A DNA stretch of 64,000 nucleotides from Nothophaeocryptopus gaeumannii (taxonomy: Eukaryota; Ascomycota; Dothideomycetes; Mycosphaerellales; Mycosphaerellaceae): positions 992,001 through 1,056,000 of the forward strand of contig JASISA010000002.1 of NCBI GenBank assembly GCA_031771865.1, written 5' to 3'. Positions 43,826 through 52,997 of the stretch are shown here, one piece after another (position 1 is the first letter of the stretch; every line of letters begins with the position of its first letter). The position numbers and the translations under genes were made by a program. Under the pieces are notes generated by a model. The model did no database searches. It was not told the origin of the DNA and saw only the letters and a list, made by a program, of their open reading frames with translations.

Positions 43826-44190
43826 AATGGCTTCGATGAACCTGACCTGGTCATTCTGGGTAACAGAGGGCGGTACGGAACGGTCGATTCTGGTCTACTG
43901 GGTGGTTGGCGTTGGGTGGTGTGGATTGTGCTGCTTTTGATGATACCACCGGTCTGCAGTGCAGTGCTGCTTTGGAGTGCTTATAGATGGGTAGGAGAAG
44001 GATAGGAGAATGATGGAACAGACATTGCTGGTAGTCCGCACGCGGCCGCGGTTCGTTTGATACGAGATCAATGTGGGTACGAGGAGCCGGACATTGGGCG
44101 TGTCGCCGAGAACAAAGGCCCAGTAGGGTCTCTTGTGAGTTATCCTCAATATTGACATACTCCCAAACTCACGACAATCTCTGTGCGGGC
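43826..44190. other. Intergenic, nothing recognised
   Basis: Between PDAT and the NmrA-like pseudogene. No feature seen. Confidence 0.45.
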
Positions 44191-45148
44191 ATGGTGAACG
44201 TCGCTATTGCTGGAGGACATGAAGCCACTGGGAAGACAATTTGGAGGTCATACAAGAGCAAGGGAAACACAAACCTTTCATCCTCAGTCGAAGTGCTGGA
44301 GCAGAAATATTCTCGGTCCAAATTCTCCAAGTCGAATACACCGATATCGACAGTCTCACCATGCACACCATAATCTGCCCTTTCGCCATCACAGGCGACT
44401 CCCTCCGCATCTCCCAGTACAAACTCATCCAAGCCGCCGAGAAGTCGTCCATGAAGAAACGATTCATCCCGACATCCTACGCAATCAATTACCCGCGCTC
44501 GTATGTCTTTCCCTCCCTTTTTCAACACATGTGCTTCATATATTAACCTCTCCTAGTGCCGTCTCAATCCTCCCACTCCTCCAACATCACTTCACCTGCC
44601 TCGATCTCCTCGCCACCACGATTGTACAATGGAAGGTCTTTGTAAACGACATATTTCTCATATCAAATCTCACTTGTCTCCGAACACCATAGCGATCGAT
44701 ATCGCCAACCGGAAAGCTGCGATTCCTGGCTCGGCAGATGTGCCTGTAACGTTTACGTACACGTACGATCGCCAGGTTCGTCGTCGCAGCTCTGGATCTG
44801 CCTGAAGGGAGCTAGGGAAATGAGAGTCGAGTCGTAGGCGACACGATAACGTGGAATCCACTTGTCCGTCTTGCAGAGGAGGCTATTGGGGAAGAGTTCG
44901 AAGTGGTGTACGATGACGTGAACAAGTCGAAGAGGCTCGAAGTCTCTGAATTACCGGGACATGTCGCGTTATATGAGAAGTATGGGAAGGAGAGGCTGCA
45001 GTGGTGTCTGAGTATATTTGAGTTGTGGACGACGCATGAGACGAGTTGGGTGAGGAGGGAGGGGAGTATGAATGAGAACTTTCCGGAGGTGGAGGTGATG
45101 GGTGTGAGGGGGATGTTGGAGAGGTATTGGAAGCCTGCATCTGTCTAA
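44191..45148 (+). pseudogene. NmrA-like NAD(P)-binding protein, disrupted
   Basis: Starts MVNVAIAGG (Rossmann motif partly decayed), then PFILSRSAGAE, HTIICPFAITGDSL and KKRFIPTSYAINYP. A normal 56-nt intron (44501-44556) follows, then ILPLLQHHF, IDIANRKAAIPGS, VVGDTITWN and the C-terminal block VYDDVNKSKRLEVSELPGH to WKPASV. The frame changes near 44230, near 44680 and near 44770, and an in-frame TAG follows shortly after. The family (NmrA-like/isoflavone-reductase-like) binds NAD(P) and acts as redox sensor or reductase. The order of segments is fully preserved, so decay is by small indels and substitutions. Confidence 0.75.
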
Positions 45149-45495
45149 AGCGTTGCTATGGACTGGAGATCGTCGATTGTCAACCTCGTTTCGACTTCCG
45201 GCGGTAGTGGATCATACCTGGACTGTGAACGGAGCAGCGAAGGATCGATACCACCATAGCATTCGGCCTCAATTCATGACTGACCACAAGACCGCAGCAC
45301 CGTTGAGAATCACATGCAGCAAACGCCAGAAATGAGAAAGCTTAATGCTAGCGCGCGCACTTCGCACTTCGTCTTCCGACTTTTCACTGCGACATTAACC
45401 AACATCTACAAGTCGGCGGGTGGGTACACACATCCACTGGAGGTTGCAAATTCCCCTGCTGACCGCAACTAGTTAGGCTAGCTACCCACGCGCTC
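45149..45495. other. Intergenic, nothing recognised
   Basis: No coding or repeat signal noticed. Confidence 0.4.
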
Positions 45496-46112
45496 ATGGC
45501 GGACATGGAGAAGCCCGACCTGGCCGCGCTCATCGCACAGATGGACGTCGAAGAGCTGCGCCGAATCAGGAAGCTTGTTGCCCAGAAAATAGCCGAAAAG
45601 GAGTGCAGCCTGCTCGAACTGCCCGCTGAACTACGCAATCGGATATACAGATACGCACTCTGCTCTCCCGAATCTGTTACTGTCGACCGCCAGCACTTTA
45701 GTCAGCCTGGACTCCTACGCACGTGCAAACAAATCAAAGCCGAGACAGCAGCGATCTACTACAACGAGAATTACTTCAATTTCGTCATCACTGGTTCCGA
45801 TCTCACGGCTATGCGTAACTTCTACCGCCACGCTGAGTCCCTCTTTGCTCGGGACTTCCCCTCATCCAGATCCCGCTTCGGAATCCCAGCAGGTTGGGAC
45901 TACTGGTATGGCTACGCGCGTATTATCATGGCACTATCAAACGCAGGATCCACAGTAGCACCCGCAAGCTGCAAATCGCCACGTATGGCAGAGCATTCGA
46001 TATTGTAGCTGACCTGAAGGCACCCAAGAATGAGTGGGAGACGATCGAGAAGGTTCTTATTACGTTCAGGAAGTCGACCGAGATTTTCGTGGGCTGGACG
46101 GACAATGTCTAA
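45496..46112 (+). pseudogene. LPxELR-family gene, frameshifted
   Basis: From the ATG at 45496 the frame shows a leucine-rich N-terminal helix (VEELRRIRKLVAQKIAEKE), LLELPAELRNRIYRYAL and LLRTCKQIKAETAAIYYNEN. About codon 130 the family-like sequence passes to another frame (LVWLRAYYHGTIKRRI, then AFDIVADLKAPKNEWETIEK), which ends at a TAA at 46110-46112. No splice pair joins the two frames well, so a small indel near 45850-45900 is likely. If a hidden intron exists the gene could still be active. Confidence 0.6.
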
Positions 46113-46834
46113 GGGTTGGTTGAGATGGAGCGACCCGACATTCCGCGGCAGACGACCGAAAAGATTCTCAGAACGTCAGAACGTCAACCTAGACTTTCAT
46201 GTGCTGGATGGACGATGCATAAGCTACGTTTGGGCATACATCGGACAGGAGGCACAATACATGAATGACGAGCAGCAGGAGAGTCCGCATCAGAGCAGCA
46301 TTGGAAAGGTTTGGGGCAAGGAGGATTACGGTGGATGATGCAACCAGCTTGCTGGGTTATGGTGGCCTACATTTCCAACCACGAAAGGGGCTCTGTTGAC
46401 TGTGCAAGGGCGTAGAGCTGCATAGTATAGATAGCACGTATCCACAATGCGTTTAAAATTCACATGACAACGGTCTCAATACGTCAAAAAGGTCAAATTA
46501 CGAGAGCTTGGCACAGATCTTACTGTTGCTGCGAATCGGTGAACCAGAACGAGATAAAGACCGGTATACCGGTCGTGTTCGAAGGAAAGTCTGTCAGCCT
46601 TCCATTGAGATGCCAGTGTCTGAATGTGCCACCGTCCTCACTCACTTCGAGCATCAGACCTGTTTTCTCATGTGACAAAGCACCGTTTACCGTTTCGAGA
46701 AGATTCCGGACCGTACCTCCGTGAAGACATCCACCAAAACTGTTTGACTAGTCAACCAAGCACCCTCACCTGCTCTGCCGGCGAGCCTCAACACAACAAA
46801 GTACAGCCAGCTATAGACACAATACGGCGTCGCA
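46113..46834. other. Intergenic, nothing recognised
   Basis: Several short open frames but nothing of family type. Confidence 0.45.
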
Positions 46835-47470
46835 ATGGCCAACGAAAGCCTCGGAGGATCTTCCATCGCCACCTATGACCACCCAACTGTCACTCAGCCA
46901 CCTGATCTCGAAGTCTACGAAATCATCGAAGCCATTTTGATCCAGCTGCCAATACCGCAAATCCTCCAAGTCCAGAGAGTTGGCCCTTTCTGGCGCGACA
47001 CCGTAAAGGACTCGCCACCGATTCAGAGAGCGCTTTTCATGCTACCGTCAAACAACAATGCGCCTCTGGGGGCCGCTGAGTACGAGATAGGAGATCTTCA
47101 GTACGAGCGGGACAAGTGGATTCGTCATGCTGAAGCGACTTCGAAAACGCCACTCCTAAACCCTTTTCTCAAGACTGATCATCCCTGGTTCTTTCCAGCG
47201 ACTCTCGCTCAAGATCGAAGCAGCGATGCCATTCCGCAGTTCTTCAAGTCTACTAGAAGGCAAGAAGCATCTTGGAGAAGGATGTTATTGTGTCAGCCAC
47301 CGGTACGGGAGTTGTCGGTATACACAGGGAACGAACGCGGTGTAGCGTGGATTATTACCGCCAAGGACAAAATGGTGGGTGTTACGCTCGAGGACTGGCA
47401 AAACGCAATGCTGAAGGCAACGAGGGGTCGCGAGGGTGTGGAGGAATGGATGGTTGTCGATGGAGGGTGA
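46835..47470 (+). CDS. F-box-like protein
   Basis: A 211-aa intact single-exon ORF. Residues about 25-70 (VYEIIEAILIQLPIPQILQVQRV, then FWRDTVKDSPPIQRALFMLP) match the short F-box followed by a conserved helix of a common ascomycete family (pattern: ILxxLPxxxLLxxQRVxxxWxxxIxxSxxLQRxLF). The rest, including DHPWFFPAT and SWRRMLLCQPPVREL, agrees with the family's C-terminal part. F-box proteins recruit targets to SCF ubiquitin ligases through Skp1; whether this short family does so is unknown. Confidence 0.75.
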   Translation: MANESLGGSSIATYDHPTVTQPPDLEVYEIIEAILIQLPIPQILQVQRVGPFWRDTVKDSPPIQRALFMLPSNNNAPLGAAEYEIGDLQYERDKWIRHAEATSKTPLLNPFLKTDHPWFFPATLAQDRSSDAIPQFFKSTRRQEASWRRMLLCQPPVRELSVYTGNERGVAWIITAKDKMVGVTLEDWQNAMLKATRGREGVEEWMVVDGG

Positions 47471-47772
47471 TCGACTAAGCTAAATTGCATCGGACTGCAT
47501 GTTCTCGCAGAGATTGGAAAATCGTCGAAGGAAACAGAGCAGGATGAGAGCTTCGCGTTGGTCCGGCCATGGTGAGGCCGAAATGGTTCAATGAATTTGG
47601 CTGTACTCGACGAGGCTTTGGAAGCTGGTCAAGAGGACCTCACACGACTTCCAAATTCCTCCAACGCCGACTCCGAGTGATTTTACTAAGCCTCAGTCTC
47701 GAACCACACCATTCCGGGGTATTTCTTCCGCTCCTACCAACACCAACAACTCCAGCAACTCCCCAGAATGAT
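47471..47772. other. Short interval between convergent genes
   Basis: Nothing recognised; it should hold the terminators of the F-box gene and the sirtuin. Confidence 0.4.
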
Positions 47773-48930
47773 CTATAGCTTCTCCTCCGTCTTTGGCGAC
47801 TTCGGACGGCCCTCAGTATCTCCACCAACAAAAACATGGCCGAGACTGCCATTCGGATCTTCGTGCGTCTTCTTTGGACTCGCCGTCTTCTCACCAGGAA
47901 GCTTCTCGTTGCGAACCTTTTCCTCATGCCACTTGGATAAATTGAGCGTCTCATCAACATCTTTCGTCAGCTTGTTGATCTCATCTTCAAGCTTTTCGTC
48001 CTTCGACTTCCATCCTTCTGACCGCGCCGCTTTTTCAGCATTCTTTCCGATGTCCTTCCCTGCTTTCGGCGCCGTCTTTGCCCACATTGTTTCCAACTCA
48101 TCAAGCCAGCCGCATGCCCGCGCGAGTTTTCGAACACCTTCATCGCAGTCACCGAGGATCATAACATCGTCTGCTCGAGTACCCAAACTACCCACTCGCT
48201 CCTTGTTGATCAGGATTCGTGGTGTCTCTTCTCGCGCCATCCCAGGCAAGCTTGCAAATGGCTGAACGGTCAAGCTAGTGCCCATAACAATAGCCAGGTC
48301 CGCTCGAGCTGGCAAGTCCCTTGCCTCGAAGAATGCTGCTGGTAATTGCTCGCCGAAGAAGACAATCTCCGGCTTCACTAACCCTTGACAACTGTGACAT
48401 CGTGGGATCGACTTCTTGTCGATATGCTTTTTAATCTCGTCGTCAGGATACGGTTGCTTGCATTCGATACAGCTTTGCTTGGCGAAGGAGCCGTGTGCTT
48501 CGACCATTCTGTCATCAGGTACGCCAGCTTCTCGTTCCAGACAGTCGATGTTTTGTGTAAAAGCTTTCAGAAGCAAGCCTTTCTCATTCAATAGACTGAT
48601 GAAGGAGTGCGTAATTGTCGGCCGGTACTTCCCAGGGTACAGCTCATGCGCCAATGTGTAAAATGGTTCCGGATTTTGTCTGAAGTAACTGATATCAAAC
48701 ACGGCTTCGGCATATGGTAAGTTGAGCCTCGCCAGATTCGCATACAGTCCCGTCTCAGGTGATCGAAAGTCAGGGATGCCTGCGCTCGTACTTATACCAG
48801 CTCCCGTCATCACCACGACATTCTTTACTTTCCCGGAATTGATGTATTCAGCAACAGCTTCCACCGTCCGTCCAGCCAGAGTGTATGGCTCGACGGACTC
48901 ATCGATCGGCGTGCTTTCTTCATTACCCAT
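47773..48930 (-). CDS. HST2: Class I sirtuin, Hst2/SIRT2-like
   Basis: A 385-aa single-exon NAD-dependent protein deacylase. NAD-binding GAGIS at 43-47 and PDFRSP at 53-58; QNID at 126-129; catalytic His146 in VEAHGSF; zinc cysteines 154, 157, 178 and 181; KPEIVFFGE; GTSLTVQPFASLP. The C-terminal third (about 280-385) is charged, probably coiled-coil and disordered. Hst2-type enzymes deacetylate histone H4K16 and other proteins and shuttle between cytoplasm and nucleus. The start MGNEES fits the N-myristoylation consensus (Gly2, Ser6), suggesting membrane association. ATG at 48930 is the first in frame with homology following directly. Confidence 0.92.
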   Translation of the reverse strand: MGNEESTPIDESVEPYTLAGRTVEAVAEYINSGKVKNVVVMTGAGISTSAGIPDFRSPETGLYANLARLNLPYAEAVFDISYFRQNPEPFYTLAHELYPGKYRPTITHSFISLLNEKGLLLKAFTQNIDCLEREAGVPDDRMVEAHGSFAKQSCIECKQPYPDDEIKKHIDKKSIPRCHSCQGLVKPEIVFFGEQLPAAFFEARDLPARADLAIVMGTSLTVQPFASLPGMAREETPRILINKERVGSLGTRADDVMILGDCDEGVRKLARACGWLDELETMWAKTAPKAGKDIGKNAEKAARSEGWKSKDEKLEDEINKLTKDVDETLNLSKWHEEKVRNEKLPGEKTASPKKTHEDPNGSLGHVFVGGDTEGRPKSPKTEEKL

Positions 48931-49533
48931 CCTGAAGTTATCCGCGAAAGGGTCGTCCGGTCCAGAGAATCTCCCTACAATGAGGCGCCAGTTGCGCTTC
49001 CCCTTTGGCTTGCCGCCTGGCTGACCGCGGTGGGCTTTGTGCTTCCGCCCTATGGCTGCGACGACGGATCGAAAGAAATTAATCTTAATCGGAATGACTC
49101 GGTATGAAGCAGTACGCGGCCCCTGCCCGAGCTCTGGTGAGCTGTGAGAAATTGATACCGGAAAGCTGCTTTGCCACAGATGGAGCTTCTGCTGAAGTAT
49201 GACAGATAGCGATAGCTGCAGTGGAACAATAGCCAGCTCGAGTTCGTGCCTCCTTCGATTACTCTTTCACAGTGTAGCGATATAGCGGTCAAGTCTCGTG
49301 ATCGCGTAAGTGATTGGTGATGTTCAGCGGATGGGTTGTTGTCAATCTTCCCGTCAAAATTCTTGAAATGTCTCGGCTGTGAAACCCCCGAGAAAAGCTT
49401 CTGATCAAGTGTGACGCACTCGCTGGCCTGAGTCCAACTTTAAAACCACGTGCTCCGGTCACTTCAATGCTCCCACTTTGCATATGATCGTCCCGAACAT
49501 TCACCTCAGCAATCGATAAGACTAGCGGCCAAG
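48931..49533. promoter_or_regulatory. Upstream region shared by the sirtuin and a DLH-like/SnoaL-like gene
   Basis: A 603-bp interval between divergent starts. No distinct motif noticed. Confidence 0.4.
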
Positions 49534-50833
49534 ATGGCGCAATCGGCGAATACGACAGGCAAAGGATTTCTGAAGTTCAATAGGTGCGACACCAATCAAT
49601 GCCAAGATGGCGTATACTAAAAAACATAGCAGTCTCCCGCCAAAAGTCACCATAACAGCAGACGACGATGAATTCGGTAGTCTAAGCATTCCTAATTAAC
49701 GGAGCCCTCTTCTCGAACCATTACTAAGGCTTCATTCATCAGACCCCATCTTCCTCCAACACATCCGCGAAGAAGGTTTCGACGTCGAATACCTCCCCTA
49801 CATGTCCGACCGCAAAACCTACATCAACGAACTCAAGCATTTAGCAGACGATCTCGAACTAGGAGAATCCTACGCCATCATCGCCTTTGGTGCCGCAGCA
49901 GCAGAAAACTTGGACTTTCATATAAAACCTGCACCCAAACTCGTCGCGCTAATAGCTTACTATCCAACCTCCATCCCCTCTCCCAAGACAAAATATCCGC
50001 CTCACCTCGAAGTCGTTTGCCATATAGCCGGAAACCAGGGGTTCGCGCCGGCTTTTCCGAGTTACACCTACCGAGGGGCGAAGGAGGGATTTGCGGAACA
50101 TGATTTGGAGGAGTTTGACAAGGTGGCGAGTAGTCTGGCGTGGACGAGAACGTTGGGGAGCTTGCGAAAAGCTTTCAAAGTAGAAGCTTTCTTGGAGCCG
50201 ATTAAGGAGAGTTTCGCGGGTGCTGTTTACGGGCGAAGAGATGCAAATGCCACGGTGGAGACGTTGGTAAATAACGGGTTCTCAGAGCCATATACTAAGA
50301 ATGTGCCTACGATGACAGGAGGGATTGGGAAAGAGGAGTTGATGTTGTTCTACAAGGATTATTTTATCGCTAACAACCCTCCGAGTCTGAACATCAAGCT
50401 GGTCTCTCGGACGATTGGCACGGATCGCGTATGCGACGAGATGGTTGTCTCGTTCAAGCATACGACAGAAGTTCCGTGGGTACTTCCTGGCGTGAAACCG
50501 ACGAACAAGACGGTGCATATTGCGCTTGTCAGTATCGTTTGCATACGAGGAGGGAAGCTGGTGCACGAGCATGTCTATTGGGATCAGGCTTCAGTGTTGG
50601 TGCAGGTTGGACTGTTAGATCCTAAGCTCGTGCCGGAGAGCTTTTCAAAGCAAGGATTGAAGCGGCTGCCGGTTTATGGGAGTGAGTTGGCGGCCAAAGT
50701 GCTTGACGAGGAGAGCCAGCCGAGCAATGATTTGATTCCAGGGTGGAAGCAGGCCATGAAGAAGGCTGAGCAGGGGCTTCCATCAAGACCCAAGCCGGCA
50801 GTCAATGGAGGGAAGACGAACCAATCGTCTTAA
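49534..50833 (+). CDS. Dienelactone-hydrolase-like protein with C-terminal SnoaL-like domain
   Basis: Three exons, 49534-49583, 49630-49676 and 49743-50833, with introns 49584-49629 (46 nt) and 49677-49742; 395 aa. Exon borders keep the phase (GFLKFN to SSLPPKVTITADD, then DEF to DPIFLQHIREEGFDV). The first about 210 residues follow the DLH fold (FDVEYLPY, LIAYYPTSIP, the late His in GFAEHDLEE). Where the nucleophile should be, the sequence is AIIAFGAAAAE, with no Cys or Ser. The second half (VPTMTGGIGKEELMLFYKDYF, then GKLVHEHVYWDQASVLVQVGLL) is a SnoaL/NTF2-like barrel. So it may be a binding or regulatory protein rather than a hydrolase. Confidence 0.75.
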
Positions 50834-50852
50834 TGATAACTTGTGGACGTGT

Positions 50853-52274
50853 TCATCCGATAAATTTGCATGTCGGGAGGCGGTATTCGGGAACGACCTT
50901 TTGAAAAATTAGGGAATAATGTTTGTTAAAGATGCGACAGAAGAATCTTACCCAGTACGGACGACGAATACCATCCCAAGCGTTGACGAGAGATGGAACT
51001 TGAAGCACCTCCCAGCTCACGTCCAGCCCTGCGTCGAAAAGCTCGATCTCAACGACCTTGGTGTAGACGTCGTAGCAGATCTGGCGATCCGCACCCAGAC
51101 CGTTGTAGAAACCGAAGAGGCCCTTGGAGTCAAGCAAGCCGATGACATGCTCGGCGAACAGCTCTTTTAGATCTTTGTAGTCTTCCGCGTAGGTATCATA
51201 GTATATCGCATCAAGCACCACCCCTTGCTCTTGCAGCTTTGGAAGAACATCCTGCCACCTGCCTTCACAGACAGTGACGTTTGGCTTCTCATACCAGCCA
51301 GTCTTGCGCATTTGGTCCATGACTTCTGGGTGAGCTTCGACAATGTAGTGCATCTGTGGCTCGTTCTCCAGAAACATTCTGTCTACAATGCCCATACCGT
51401 GGCCGATGTTCATCGTTCTGAGACCCTTCTTTGGGCAAAGGTTGTCTGCGGATCTCTTCATGATTTCAGTCTCCCAGTCCATCATGACTGCGTTCTTGTC
51501 GGAGTCGAGAAGACGGCCCTCGGAGTAGGTGAGCTTGGAAGCGAGGTAAGCTTCGCTGTCGACGTTCGGGTTGGAAAGCGCAGGCTCGCCAATGTGTTCG
51601 GCACCATCTTCGTCGGTTCGAGTGACAGTCGGAACCTCAGCGCCCTGCTGAGCTTGCTCGTCGACTTTGTAGGAGGGGTTGGGTGCTGGCTCGAAGCCCT
51701 CGAACGTGGTCTCGCCATTCGAAGTGCCATTTGTCGCTGTCGCAGCCGGTTGTGCGCCGTTCGGCATTGGGTCGAAGCCGTCGATCGCATCGTCGTCATG
51801 TCCGTCGACCTCGACCTCCTCCATATCGACCAATGGCTGGTATTCGTCCAGACGGTTGAACAAAAGCTCTGCTCGCACACCAGCAGCGACGACAGCATCA
51901 TACACCCTCTTCAAGCCTAGCCTCAGAGCAAGGCATCCCGGTGTCTCGTCGTTCTTGTCCAGCTCATTCCAGATTGCACCATTCTCGAACAGTAGTTGCA
52001 CAGTCGCGAGAGCAGAGTCTTCACTCAATGCATTTCCGTGAACAGCATCGCCCTCGTTGTTCGCCTCTTCCTTGGACTCCGCATCTGGCTCACAAGCAGC
52101 AATGGCAGCATGCAAAGGGGAGAAGCCAGTCTCAGGATCCTGTATCCTCGCCGATCCCGTCTTGAAGAGCTTCTTCAGGGCTTCCAGATGGTGGTTGGTG
52201 GACGCGAGTAGTATTTCGTCGTTGGTGGTGTCAGTATCGACCTGCATATTGGGGTCGTCTTGTACCTGAGCCAT
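50853..52274 (-). CDS. RMT2: Arginine N5 (delta) methyltransferase Rmt2
   Basis: Two exons, 50952-52274 and 50853-50897; 455 aa after removal of a 54-nt intron (50898-50951). N-terminal ankyrin-like repeats (ILLASTNHHLEALKKLF, FSPLHAAIAA, VQLLFENGAIWNELD), a variable acidic linker, then the SAM-dependent methyltransferase domain: GLRTMNIGHGMGIVD, YIVEAHPEV, WYEKPNVTVCEGRWQDVL, AIYYDTYAEDYKDLKELF and the final VPEYRLPTC. Yeast Rmt2 methylates the delta-nitrogen of an arginine of ribosomal protein Rpl12. Start at 52274: the frame is open upstream but family sequence begins here. The intron length is a multiple of three and carries no stop, so unspliced mRNA would give an in-frame 18-residue insertion. 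Its 3' end faces the previous gene only 19 bp away. Confidence 0.92.
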   Translation of the reverse strand: MAQVQDDPNMQVDTDTTNDEILLASTNHHLEALKKLFKTGSARIQDPETGFSPLHAAIAACEPDAESKEEANNEGDAVHGNALSEDSALATVQLLFENGAIWNELDKNDETPGCLALRLGLKRVYDAVVAAGVRAELLFNRLDEYQPLVDMEEVEVDGHDDDAIDGFDPMPNGAQPAATATNGTSNGETTFEGFEPAPNPSYKVDEQAQQGAEVPTVTRTDEDGAEHIGEPALSNPNVDSEAYLASKLTYSEGRLLDSDKNAVMMDWETEIMKRSADNLCPKKGLRTMNIGHGMGIVDRMFLENEPQMHYIVEAHPEVMDQMRKTGWYEKPNVTVCEGRWQDVLPKLQEQGVVLDAIYYDTYAEDYKDLKELFAEHVIGLLDSKGLFGFYNGLGADRQICYDVYTKVVEIELFDAGLDVSWEVLQVPSLVNAWDGIRRPYWVRFFCRIFNKHYSLIFQKVVPEYRLPTCKFIG

Positions 52275-52997
52275 GTTGTGCGGCGTCGTATCTGTATGCA
52301 AGATACAAGATCTATGCAGGATTTGGTGCAGATGCTTGGATACAGTATCACGGTATGAAATCTTGGTGGCATGAACACTTTTTCGATCAAGCGCCGTTGC
52401 TTTCGTGGAGAGCCGGAATCCTGCCGAGTCCGCAGGTGGCAGCGAAACGGCGACGGGAGATCGATCAGGGCTCACAAGCCACCAACGCCACCAACCCACT
52501 TGTGTCAAGCGACGCGACCGAGCTGCTTCGACTGTGCATAACCTTATTATGACACTGGCGGGAGGAGGAGAGTGTGGCAGAGTTGTAGCAGCATCGCACG
52601 ATACGCGTCAATGCTGCAGTCTGATGGTGGCAGCATTCCTGTGGGATGGGATCGTGACGGCAAGTCAGACGAACATTCACTTACAGTACACCCCCTAACA
52701 CGTGGCTCTTTGGCACAGATGAGTGATGAGTGCCGTAACGGTATGCCTGCCTGGGTAACGTCATCTTTTGGCCAAGCACTCATACGCAATGACCGCCAGC
52801 AGCAGCGAGCTTGCATCCCCCAACGGCGACGGCGCACTCTCTCACTTCTCATCCATACGAGCTAAAGCTGCGTTCTGCTGAACACTGCATTTGGCCCCTC
52901 AAACTCTCCATCTCCCATTATCTGGATCAGCTGCAGGTACACGGTGGAGACTTGACGCGCAGGGTCGAAGCATCCTGGCTGAAGAGAGTTGCTGACC
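52275..52997. promoter_or_regulatory. Upstream region shared by RMT2 and the sterol acyltransferase gene
   Basis: A 723-bp interval between divergent starts. No specific motif called. Confidence 0.4.

Noticed and set aside
51225..51920. 231-codon plus-strand open frame opposite RMT2
   Set aside because: Shadow of the RMT2 coding sequence with no recognisable motif.
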